From Acinetobacter parvus DSM 16617 = CIP 108168 (GTDB taxonomy: Bacteria > Pseudomonadota > Gammaproteobacteria > Pseudomonadales > Moraxellaceae), in the NCBI RefSeq assembly GCF_000368025.1, contig NZ_KB849212.1:698978-762977 (forward strand): DNA of 64,000 bases, in the 5' to 3' direction. Shown here one piece after another: positions 18,456 to 25,876 of the stretch (its first letter is position 1; every line of letters starts with the position of its first letter). Under the pieces are notes generated by a model. That model was not told the DNA's origin, did no database searches, and worked only from the letters and a program-made list of their open reading frames with translations. A program made the translations under genes and the position numbers.

Positions 18456-18721
18456 GGGGCTGCTAATATTTCACAGATGCTTGCGACAGAGGACATTTTT
18501 TAGACGATACAAGGCATGACTTATGAGATTTAGCTATTCTAAATGAATAAGGCATAACGCAGTAGCGGCAAAAAATGTCCCTGTCCCGCAGGGTTATGGC
18601 TAAAACTGCCCCAAACTTCGTTATGAAACTTGACAAGGGTATCGCCATTGCCTGCGTTTCATGCCTTGTTTGTATGGTTTTAGCCTATAACGCAAGGCAT
18701 GGCTGAAATATCAGCAGCCCC
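18456..18721. repeat. MITE-like repeat, copy 2 (bamE-rnfH intergenic)
   Basis: The 266-base element has ends GGGGCTGCTAATATTTCA and, read inwards from the right, GGGGCTGCTGATATTTCAG. Flanking five-mers TCTGA and TCTTA could be a diverged target duplication. The interior shares GACGATACAAGGCAT, AACGCAGTAGCGGCAAAAAA and CAAACTTCGTTATGAAACTT with copy 1. It stops two bases short of the rnfH stop codon. Confidence 0.8.
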
Positions 18722-18723
18722 TC

Positions 18724-19044
18724 TTATTGTGATGGCCTAAAGCGATTACCCTTTACAAATCGACCAACTGGATTCTTTGCAGCTCGCTTACGTCGAATAT
18801 CTTTGGGATTAATGGTTAAAGCGCGATAGACCTCAACACGGTCCCCAGCCTGCAATATTGTTTCAGCCTCAATTCTTGAACCAAAAACGCCCAACTGCAA
18901 AGGTTCAGGTAAACTGACCTGATCAGCCAAGCCACTGTTCTGGATTGCCTGCAATGCAGTCATGCCCTCAATAAAGGCAACGGCGATATGAAATTGATGC
19001 TCAGGGCTGGCAAAGGCAACCCAGACTTGTTTGCCCTGTTCCAT
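18724..19044 (-). CDS. rnfH: RnfH family ubiquitin-like protein
   Basis: This is a 106-residue beta-grasp protein of the RnfH (UPF0125) family, whose precise role is unsettled. Motifs are VWVAFASPEHQFHIAVAF, LGVFGSRIEAETILQAGDRVEVYRAL and the basic tail KDIRRKRAAK. ATG 19044 overlaps the stop of the upstream membrane-protein gene as TAATG, indicating coupling. In many relatives rnfH sits with ratA and smpB, but here smpB is about 42 kb away. Confidence 0.88.
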   Translation of the reverse strand: MEQGKQVWVAFASPEHQFHIAVAFIEGMTALQAIQNSGLADQVSLPEPLQLGVFGSRIEAETILQAGDRVEVYRALTINPKDIRRKRAAKNPVGRFVKGNRFRPSQ

Positions 19045-20126
19045 TATAGACTTTGTCCAATAACGGCCACCATCGCAACAATAATGGAAAGTGGCAACAC
19101 CAGACGCACGGCAATACGCCACAGGTTATAAAACAGTTCATTGCTAAAATTCATGGCTTTACGCAGATGGCTAATCTTCATGATCCAGCCTGCAAAAATG
19201 GCATAGATCAGGCAAATTACCAGTCCCCATAACATCAGTAAAACATTAAAGATTTGCTCAACCTGAGGTATGATCCAAACTGCAATGGCAGCAACAATAA
19301 TCACCCACTGCACAATGACTGCAAGTTGACGTTGTGCCAACTGTTCTTTCGCCAATTGAATCAATAACGCGGCTGACATGATTGCAGCAAACACCCAGGC
19401 TAGAGCTGGAAGCTGGGCCTGAATTGAAAAGAATCCAAAAGCAATCACGGCAAATAACTGGGCTATCCAGATCGGTAATGTGGCTGAAGTTGCATTTTCC
19501 TGCTTTTTAATTGTAGACAAGCTGCTCTGCCAATATAGACCCAAGCCTAAACCACTGGCCACCAGAGCCAAAACGGTGGCATTGCCCCATTCCCTAAACT
19601 CCACTCCTGTCCAGTGCCATGCCTGTAGCTGGGTTCCCATTACATTGGCAAGGATAAATGCGCTAATCACACCAATTGCTGTCAGTGCAATTAAAAATAA
19701 ACGTGGAATAAAGGACAGGCCAACAGCGATGATTGCCAAAACCGCAAAAATAATTTGGCTAGACATATCTGCTGCAAGTTGCAGAGCGACCACATGCGTT
19801 GCTGTGGTTAAAACACTCCCTGTAAAAAAGGCAACAAAAATCACAGCTAACCAGCCAACCAGACGCCATCTAGGTGAGGCATCCGCATCACGTGTTAAGC
19901 TGGAAAGTGCCTGTAATGCTGTGGTCTGTGAACGCTTTGCTAAAGCAATTTCAAGATAGCCAATGGGTAATGCCAACACAAACATAGTACCCAACCACAA
20001 CAGCCAGAAGTCAAATTGACGATCAATCTGGATACCAACGGTAGGGGCTAATGTTGTGATCATGACAAAAGATAAGCAAAATGCCATCACTGGAGCCAGC
20101 CAGCGTGACAGAGCGGTGTCCTGCAT
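19044..20126 (-). CDS. Multi-pass membrane protein, distant SNF/NSS-type transporter
   Basis: The 360-residue protein is almost entirely hydrophobic with about ten predicted membrane helices. N-terminal LWLGTMFVLALPIGYLEIALAKRS and the C-terminal run of helices with LWRIAVRLVLPLSIIVAM resemble sodium:neurotransmitter symporters. It is much shorter than the roughly 450-600 residues of typical members. Transport function and substrate are not shown by the sequence. It is coupled to rnfH downstream. Confidence 0.6.
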   Translation of the reverse strand: MQDTALSRWLAPVMAFCLSFVMITTLAPTVGIQIDRQFDFWLLWLGTMFVLALPIGYLEIALAKRSQTTALQALSSLTRDADASPRWRLVGWLAVIFVAFFTGSVLTTATHVVALQLAADMSSQIIFAVLAIIAVGLSFIPRLFLIALTAIGVISAFILANVMGTQLQAWHWTGVEFREWGNATVLALVASGLGLGLYWQSSLSTIKKQENATSATLPIWIAQLFAVIAFGFFSIQAQLPALAWVFAAIMSAALLIQLAKEQLAQRQLAVIVQWVIIVAAIAVWIIPQVEQIFNVLLMLWGLVICLIYAIFAGWIMKISHLRKAMNFSNELFYNLWRIAVRLVLPLSIIVAMVAVIGQSL

Positions 20127-20310
20127 AATGCATTCCTTGAAAAAATCCTTGAACTCATTGCACTTCTTTATGGAGCTTACAATGAAATATTCAATCTATT
20201 TTGCCTTTCTCAAGCTTGAAAATCAAAACAAAAGATGCCGAAAGAAAAAAGCAAATCACCCATTCAGATGATTTGCCGCGCATCATTTATTATTTTACTC
20301 GTTCGATCCC

Positions 20311-20604
20311 TTATTTATCATGCCCCCACTCAAAACGCTCTCGATAGGACTCTATTTTCTTGATAAATAAGTCATGTACGCGCTTGTGTGGTATACGGTA
20401 TTTATAGTTTGCCTCTTCCTGCAAGCTTTCCTCGAAGATAAAATGTGACTGGGTATAATCAATAATATTATCCAGAATCCCTTTCATCTTTACCCGATCA
20501 CTGGCATATTTTAAATCAGCAATTTCATTAATATAATCCAGAATACGACGATGTTGATCATCAATGACGTCTATTCCAGTATCATATTCGACAGACCACT
20601 TCAT
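20311..20604 (-). CDS. Short bacteriohemerythrin-like protein
   Basis: The hemerythrin diiron ligands H18 (DDQHRRIL), H54 and E58 (SHFIFEE), and H73 and H77 (HKRVHDLF) are present. The protein starts MKWSVEYDTGIDVID, typical of bacteriohemerythrins that bind O2 or act in oxygen or redox sensing. It ends at residue 97 (RFEWGHDK), about 30 residues short; the last helix, which supplies a His and an Asp ligand, is absent in all downstream frames. ATG 20604 is preferred over an upstream non-ATG start. It is either a degraded gene or a naturally short variant. Confidence 0.75.
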   Translation of the reverse strand: MKWSVEYDTGIDVIDDQHRRILDYINEIADLKYASDRVKMKGILDNIIDYTQSHFIFEESLQEEANYKYRIPHKRVHDLFIKKIESYRERFEWGHDK

Positions 20605-20896
20605 CCCCACACCCCACCTGAAAACCAACGTTATTTAGTGAATAAAAACATCATATCGACAAATTTTTTAAATAAAAACACAGCGTTTTTGTCAGATTTT
20701 AAAAATTTTCACTTAAAAACAACTAACCTATTGTTTTCTATTTAATTTAATATTATTACCGATCAAAACACTCAAGTATTTTTTAACCAATGATAAAATT
20801 AACCGCATTATTTTATTGAAATAAAATAATTTTTATTATTTTAAATTATACTTTGGTATTAAAACCTATTATTCAGATTTTAAAGATAAGGCTCTA
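20605..20896. other. AT-rich intergenic stretch with no recognisable gene
   Basis: This very AT-rich region between the hemerythrin start and a coding remnant has no frame with a plausible start and domain. It presumably holds the hemerythrin promoter, but I could not pick a convincing -35/-10 pair. Confidence 0.4.
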
Positions 20897-21039
20897 TCAC
20901 TTTAAATCAGGAATATATGTTTCACACCCATAACCTGCTTTAAAACCAGCAAGTGTTTTTAAATCTATAAAATGAATACCCTCTACAATATCTGAATGAG
21001 ATAATAGCCACTCTGTTGTTCTCTTCTCTAATATTGGTC
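20897..21039 (-). pseudogene. Possible C-terminal remnant of an unidentified gene
   Basis: On the minus strand an open frame overlapping the amidotransferase stop reads EKRTTEWLLSHSDIV, then EGIHFIDLKTLAGFKAGYG, then CETYIPDLK, with TGA at 20897-20899. The composition looks protein-like, but the frame has no start codon before an upstream stop. It may be the tail of a gene lost by deletion. I do not recognise the family. Confidence 0.3.
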
Positions 21040-21876
21040 TGCCCTTGTTATGCGCTTTAATGCTGGATTTTCAGCTTCCCGCATAAGACGCTCGACCCGC
21101 GTTAAAGCATGTTTAGTCGGTTGACCATGTTCAAACAAGATCATTTCTCCAGGCTGATACGCTTTCCACGCTTCATTATGCGTTAAAGGTTCAGTGGTAA
21201 TCACAGCCACACGATCTTCTGGGGTGGTCACCTCACTAAAGTCAACCTCGACATCCAGATCAATCAGGTGGGCATGCTGAAATGGGTATTCACGTACCAG
21301 CCAGTGCAGCTTGGTGGTTGCATAGCTAAACAGTGCCTTGCCATTGGACAGGCAGAAATTGAACGTGCCGAATTCAGCAATCTGTGGCGCAATACGCTCT
21401 AACAGGGAAAAGACTTTTTCGATACAAGGCTCGGTATAGCCAAATGTTTGAACCATTTGATCCAGCAAGTAACAGAATGCACGTTCACTATCGGTATTGC
21501 CCACAGGTTCAAAACGACCACTGAGTTGGGGATTAAAATCATGTAAATCGCCATTATGCGCAAAAATCCAATGCCGCCCCCATAACTCACGCAAAAATGG
21601 ATGGGAATTTTCCAGCGTAATTTTGCCTTGTGTTGCTTTTCGGATATGTGCAATCACATTACGGGATTTAATCGGATAATTGCGAATTAAATCGGCAATT
21701 GGCGATTCAACCGCAGACTGATTATCGACAAATAGGCGGCAGGCTTTATCTTCAAAAAAAGCAATACCAAAACCATCACAGTGATCAGACGTGACACCAG
21801 CTCGTTGGGAAAAACCACGAAAAGAAAAGGTAATGTCTGTAGGGGTGGCGCAATTCATTCCTAATAGCTGGCACAT
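21028..21876 (-). CDS. Class II glutamine amidotransferase (YafJ type)
   Basis: The protein starts MCQLLGMNCA, putting the N-terminal nucleophile cysteine at position 2 after Met removal. It carries the glutaminase motifs DGFGIAFFED, IRKATQGKITLENSHPF, IFAHNGDLHDF and GNTDSERAFCYLL. It is a stand-alone glutaminase domain of 282 residues; the acceptor substrate is unknown for this family. It lies alone on the minus strand ahead of olsB with about 100 bases between. Confidence 0.9.
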   Translation of the reverse strand: MCQLLGMNCATPTDITFSFRGFSQRAGVTSDHCDGFGIAFFEDKACRLFVDNQSAVESPIADLIRNYPIKSRNVIAHIRKATQGKITLENSHPFLRELWGRHWIFAHNGDLHDFNPQLSGRFEPVGNTDSERAFCYLLDQMVQTFGYTEPCIEKVFSLLERIAPQIAEFGTFNFCLSNGKALFSYATTKLHWLVREYPFQHAHLIDLDVEVDFSEVTTPEDRVAVITTEPLTHNEAWKAYQPGEMILFEHGQPTKHALTRVERLMREAENPALKRITRADQY

Positions 21877-21974
21877 ATCTTCTAACTTGCTAACATCTAT
21901 GCCTATTGTGCATGAGGTTCAGATGCCTTGTAAATCTGAATATGTGCGCACTATTGGATGAAGTGTGATAATTC

Positions 21975-22751
21975 CTACCGTTGCGCCATTTTATTCATCA
22001 CAAATGAGGTGGCGATCTTGTTCACTTCCAGAAATACAAAATAATCCAAACATTTAAAATCCTCATCATAAAAGGCTTGTTTGGAGAGTCTGGACTGCAT
22101 GCCCAAATAGGTTTGAAATAGCTTAGGCATCTTTTCATCCTGCGGAAAGCTGTAGTCAGGACGTTCTGGTTCAAAGGCACGCTTGGAACGGATGTCAATG
22201 CTTTGATGATCCGCCAACTGCTGAAGCTGGCGGTGAGTATAATAGGCACGCGCCAGATTATCCTCCAGATGAATACTGACACAACCCATGAGATATTTGG
22301 CACGCATCGACCAGAGCACTTTAGGGGCAAGATTCAGCCACAACATGGATAATGCCTTGCCAGATCGAAACTGTGGATGTACACAGGTACGTCCAATTTC
22401 CAAAACGTTTGGTAAATGGGACAAATGAGGGATGATTTCAAATTCCTGAGCGCTGTAGCTCTGCCCAATTTCATGCCCCCGAAACAACTTGAGGCGAGTA
22501 TAGGCAACAATTTCACCTGTCCATTTTTCACGTAATACCGCATGTTCGCAGCCAAAATCATAAAGGTCCTGATCCAGGCCATCCTCAAAGGACAGTCCAA
22601 ACTGGTGGCTAAACTGTGCTGCCCTAAAGCGTTGTACTTGTTGTAATTCTTTTAGATTATCCACCCAGTCAAAACGAAACTGGTTTTGTGATGGTTTCTG
22701 GCGTAAAGGTGAAGTCAGTGTATGACGATACTGATTTAATTTTTCTAGCAT
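21975..22751 (-). CDS. olsB: OlsB-like ornithine N-acyltransferase (GNAT family)
   Basis: The protein matches the hemolysin-like/OlsB acyltransferase family (PF13444), which transfers a 3-hydroxyacyl group from ACP to ornithine to make lyso-ornithine lipid. Motifs are FRFDWVDNLKELQQVQRFRA, LEIGRTCVHPQFRSGKALSMLW, MGCVSIHLEDN and the C-terminal DYFVFLEVNKI. Its 258 residues are the usual size. No olsA is adjacent; a separate acyltransferase lies 6.4 kb away at 29.2 kb. The substrate assignment is by family only. Confidence 0.75.
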   Translation of the reverse strand: MLEKLNQYRHTLTSPLRQKPSQNQFRFDWVDNLKELQQVQRFRAAQFSHQFGLSFEDGLDQDLYDFGCEHAVLREKWTGEIVAYTRLKLFRGHEIGQSYSAQEFEIIPHLSHLPNVLEIGRTCVHPQFRSGKALSMLWLNLAPKVLWSMRAKYLMGCVSIHLEDNLARAYYTHRQLQQLADHQSIDIRSKRAFEPERPDYSFPQDEKMPKLFQTYLGMQSRLSKQAFYDEDFKCLDYFVFLEVNKIATSFVMNKMAQR

Positions 22752-22832
22752 AATGAAAGCTCCTTATGACTAGAGTTACCTTAAATCGCTTCAATGACAC
22801 TTCAATGAATAAAACATGAACAGATGATGACG

Positions 22833-22863
22833 AAAAAAGAGACCTGTATGAGGTCTCTTTTTA
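22833..22863 (-). terminator. Rho-independent terminator after argB
   Basis: AAAAAGAGACCT pairs with AGGTCTCTTTTT around GTATG. It lies just downstream of the argB stop on the minus strand and before olsB, separating the two transcripts. Confidence 0.88.
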
Positions 22864-22874
22864 TTTGCAAAATC

Positions 22875-23774
22875 CTAGTGTTTTGCTCGATTGGTAATTA
22901 AAGTACCCACCCCATGATCGGTAAAGATTTCCAATAAGGTGGCATGTGGTACACGACCATCAACGATGTGTGCGCTGACTACACCACCTTTCACCGCATC
23001 CAGTGCACAACCCACTTTAGGAATCATACCACCATAGATCACACCAGTCTCAATCAGGCGATCAACTTCCTGCGTGCTCAGTCCAGTCAACAGGTTTTTA
23101 TTCTCATCCAATACCCCTGTGATATTGGTCAATAAAATCAATTTTTCAGCACCCAAGGCTTCAGCCACTTTCCCCGCAACCAAGTCTGCATTGATGTTAT
23201 AGGTATTGCCCTCTTCATCCACACCCAAAGGCGCAATCACTGGAATAAAGTCACCTTGGGTAAACATTTCCAGTACATCTGTTTTAACACCTGTGACTTC
23301 ACCCACCATCCCCAAATCAATTTGAGTGACTGAACCGTCGGCTTCCTGTTTTTCCATCAATAATTTACGGGCACGCAGCAAGTTACCATCTTTACCTGTT
23401 AAACCAATGGCACGGCCACCATGCTGGTTGATCAGGTTGACAATGGACTTATTGACGCTACCACCCAAAACCATTTCAACCACTTCCATAGTGGCAGCAT
23501 CAGTCACACGCATCCCATCAATACGGTCAGATTCCTGCCCAAGACGCTTCAACAATGAATCGACCTGTGGACCACCACCATGTACTACAATTGGATTTAA
23601 ACCCACTGTTTTCAACAACACGATGTCACGAGCAAATGAGCTTTCCAGCTCTGGATCAGTCATGGCATTACCACCGTATTTGACCACCAGCGTTTTTCCT
23701 GCAAAACGCTGAATATACGGCAAAGCTTCAATCAAAATTTTTGCTTTATCAATGCCGATATGCTCGTGTGGCAT
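22875..23774 (-). CDS. argB: Acetylglutamate kinase ArgB
   Basis: ArgB phosphorylates N-acetyl-L-glutamate in the second step of arginine synthesis. The 299-residue protein has the amino-acid kinase motifs LVVKYGGNAM, NPIVVHGGGPQVD, GLTGKDGN, and the C-terminal MIPKVGCALDAVKGGV and ITNRAKH. Fourteen bases separate it from the upstream phosphomutase gene. That order (algC then argB) is conserved in Pseudomonas-type genomes and suggests co-transcription. Confidence 0.97.
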   Translation of the reverse strand: MPHEHIGIDKAKILIEALPYIQRFAGKTLVVKYGGNAMTDPELESSFARDIVLLKTVGLNPIVVHGGGPQVDSLLKRLGQESDRIDGMRVTDAATMEVVEMVLGGSVNKSIVNLINQHGGRAIGLTGKDGNLLRARKLLMEKQEADGSVTQIDLGMVGEVTGVKTDVLEMFTQGDFIPVIAPLGVDEEGNTYNINADLVAGKVAEALGAEKLILLTNITGVLDENKNLLTGLSTQEVDRLIETGVIYGGMIPKVGCALDAVKGGVVSAHIVDGRVPHATLLEIFTDHGVGTLITNRAKH

Positions 23775-23788
23775 GCGCCCTCTCCTTA

Positions 23789-25207
23789 TTAAGCCTGTGC
23801 AAGTTCTTGTGCAATTTGTGGATATTGATGTTGCAGCATAGAAACAAATTTTTGGCGAATCTCAGTTAACCGATCTGGATGATCTGCATCAAAGCGGACA
23901 GTGAAATATTCACCTGTGTTGGATGCTCGAATAATGCCAAAACCATCATCAAAATCAAGCCTTACCCCATCAATTTTACTTAAACGCGCGCCTAAATGAT
24001 GGCTTAGCAGCTCAATGTCATCCAAAACCTGTTTAGAATTGACCTCATGCGTACTGATATAAGTATCTTCGGTACAATATCGTTCAGGATAAATACTCAG
24101 TAATTCAGACAGACTTTGAGCATTGGACTGAGTGAGGTATTCCATCACTCGTAATGCGGCATACAAGCCATCATCGTAGCCAAAGCCACGTCCATCATTA
24201 AATACATAGTGGCCTGCATATTCACCACCAAATACGGCTGTACCTTGTGATTTGGACATATAGGCACGCAGGAAACTGCTGCCCGTACGGATCATTTTGG
24301 CCTGACCATCAAGTTGCTCCACCGTATCAGCAACCATCCGAGAGCATTTCACATCAAATACGATTTCTTTATGCGGATGTTGTTGTAAGCATATTTGCGC
24401 AAATAAAGAGATGAGGCGGTCAGGACTAATAATATGTGCCTGTTCATCCAGCAATACGACCCGATCACCATCCCCATCAAGGGCAATACCCAAATCCGCT
24501 TTTTCAGCAATAATCGTGGCCTGTAATTGCTGCAAATGGGCAGCATGGGATGGATCGGGTGCATGGTCTGGGAAATGGCCATTCGCCTCACAACGCAATG
24601 CAATGACTTCACAGCCCAAATTCTGCAAGACCTGTTTGGCACAGTGTCCTGCTGAACCATGTAAGCCATCCAGAACAATTTTTAAGGGGCGCAGCAACTG
24701 AATATCATTCAGTAGTGATTGCTGATATTGCATACAATGTTGCGGATTAAACTGGTGAAAAACAGTCTCTACATGAAGATCACCATTCGTGGATAAAGAG
24801 ACTTGGGCCAAATGCCCCACCTGTTGAATGGTTTCTGGACTTGGTGGTTCACCCTTTAGAATCCACTTGATGCCATTATCCGATTTGGGATTATGGCTGG
24901 CAGTCACCATAATGCCATTCCCAACAAAATCACGGGCAATGTAGTACATCATTGGCGATGAACAGCAACCGATATTAGTCACGTTCAAGCCTTGTTGTTC
25001 CAATACTTTTTGAATGATGTTGGCATAGCTTGGACTGGTTAAACGTGCGTCATAGCCAATCACAATTTGAGTCTGCTCAGCATATTTATATTGTTGGGCT
25101 AAAGCATATGCAATGGAACATATAATATCTGGGGTAAGATTTGAAAGTTTTCCGCGAATATCATAAGCACGAAAAATATTCAGAGGAAACGTTTGTTGTA
25201 TATTCAC
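23789..25207 (-). CDS. algC: Phosphomannomutase/phosphoglucomutase (AlgC type)
   Basis: The enzyme interconverts hexose 1- and 6-phosphates for polysaccharide and LPS precursors. The active phosphoserine is S104 in TASHNP (102-107), the metal loop is DGDGDR, the sugar-specificity loop GEYAGHY and the phosphate-binding loop RASNTGEYFTVRFD. The 472 residues match AlgC. In Acinetobacter such genes can supply capsule precursors, but there is no capsule locus here. Confidence 0.92.
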   Translation of the reverse strand: MNIQQTFPLNIFRAYDIRGKLSNLTPDIICSIAYALAQQYKYAEQTQIVIGYDARLTSPSYANIIQKVLEQQGLNVTNIGCCSSPMMYYIARDFVGNGIMVTASHNPKSDNGIKWILKGEPPSPETIQQVGHLAQVSLSTNGDLHVETVFHQFNPQHCMQYQQSLLNDIQLLRPLKIVLDGLHGSAGHCAKQVLQNLGCEVIALRCEANGHFPDHAPDPSHAAHLQQLQATIIAEKADLGIALDGDGDRVVLLDEQAHIISPDRLISLFAQICLQQHPHKEIVFDVKCSRMVADTVEQLDGQAKMIRTGSSFLRAYMSKSQGTAVFGGEYAGHYVFNDGRGFGYDDGLYAALRVMEYLTQSNAQSLSELLSIYPERYCTEDTYISTHEVNSKQVLDDIELLSHHLGARLSKIDGVRLDFDDGFGIIRASNTGEYFTVRFDADHPDRLTEIRQKFVSMLQHQYPQIAQELAQA

Positions 25208-25400
25208 AGCAAGCCCTCTATTCTCAACATTTAAGAATAATTAAAAAATATAGACTATTAAGTAAATGAGTAGTCCTTATTCAGAAAAATTAAAATAATT
25301 AATCAGCTGCTTTTTAATCTAATTTTAAGGAACAAGCAATATGAAAAATGCAACGTTTTTAAGCAAAACATTGCATTTAAAGTGATAATTAACGAAAAAC

Positions 25401-25853
25401 TTACTGTTTCCCAGTATGTCCAAAACCACCTGCACCACGCCCAGTTGCAACAAATTCTTCCACTTGTTCAAATTCTGCCTGTACCACAGGCACTAAAACA
25501 TATTGTGCCAAACGTTCACCTGGTTCCAGACGGAAAGTGTTTTGTCCACGGTTCCACACAGAAACCATCAATTCACCTTGATAATCCGAGTCAATTAAAC
25601 CCACTAAATTACCCAATACGATGCCATGCTTATGTCCCAAACCCGAACGTGGTAAGATCAAGCCCGCAAAGTTTGGATCTTCAATATAAATGGCCAGACC
25701 AGTTTTGACCAGGACGGTTTCACCCGCTGCAATCTCAATCGCTTCATCTAAACAGGCACGTAAATCCAGACCTGCTGAACCTGTAGTTGCATAGGCAGGC
25801 ATTGCCCACTCCTGACCTAAACGGGCATCTAATACTTTAACCTGAACTTTCAT
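25401..25853 (-). CDS. dut: dUTP diphosphatase Dut
   Basis: Dut hydrolyses dUTP to dUMP, keeping uracil out of DNA. The five trimeric dUTPase motifs are visible, including SAGLDLRA, PRSGLGHKHG, NLVGLIDSDYQGEL, and the C-terminal phosphate-binding arm RGAGGFGHTG. At 150 residues it is the usual length. It follows rep by about 24 bases on the minus strand. Confidence 0.96.
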   Translation of the reverse strand: MKVQVKVLDARLGQEWAMPAYATTGSAGLDLRACLDEAIEIAAGETVLVKTGLAIYIEDPNFAGLILPRSGLGHKHGIVLGNLVGLIDSDYQGELMVSVWNRGQNTFRLEPGERLAQYVLVPVVQAEFEQVEEFVATGRGAGGFGHTGKQ

Positions 25854-25876
25854 GACAAATTCCTACTGATGATTTA

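Noticed and set aside
19480..19959. 159-codon plus-strand frame opposite the transporter-like gene
   Set aside because: It is a shadow of a strongly hydrophobic membrane-protein frame; composition is rich in Arg, Pro and Cys with no motif.
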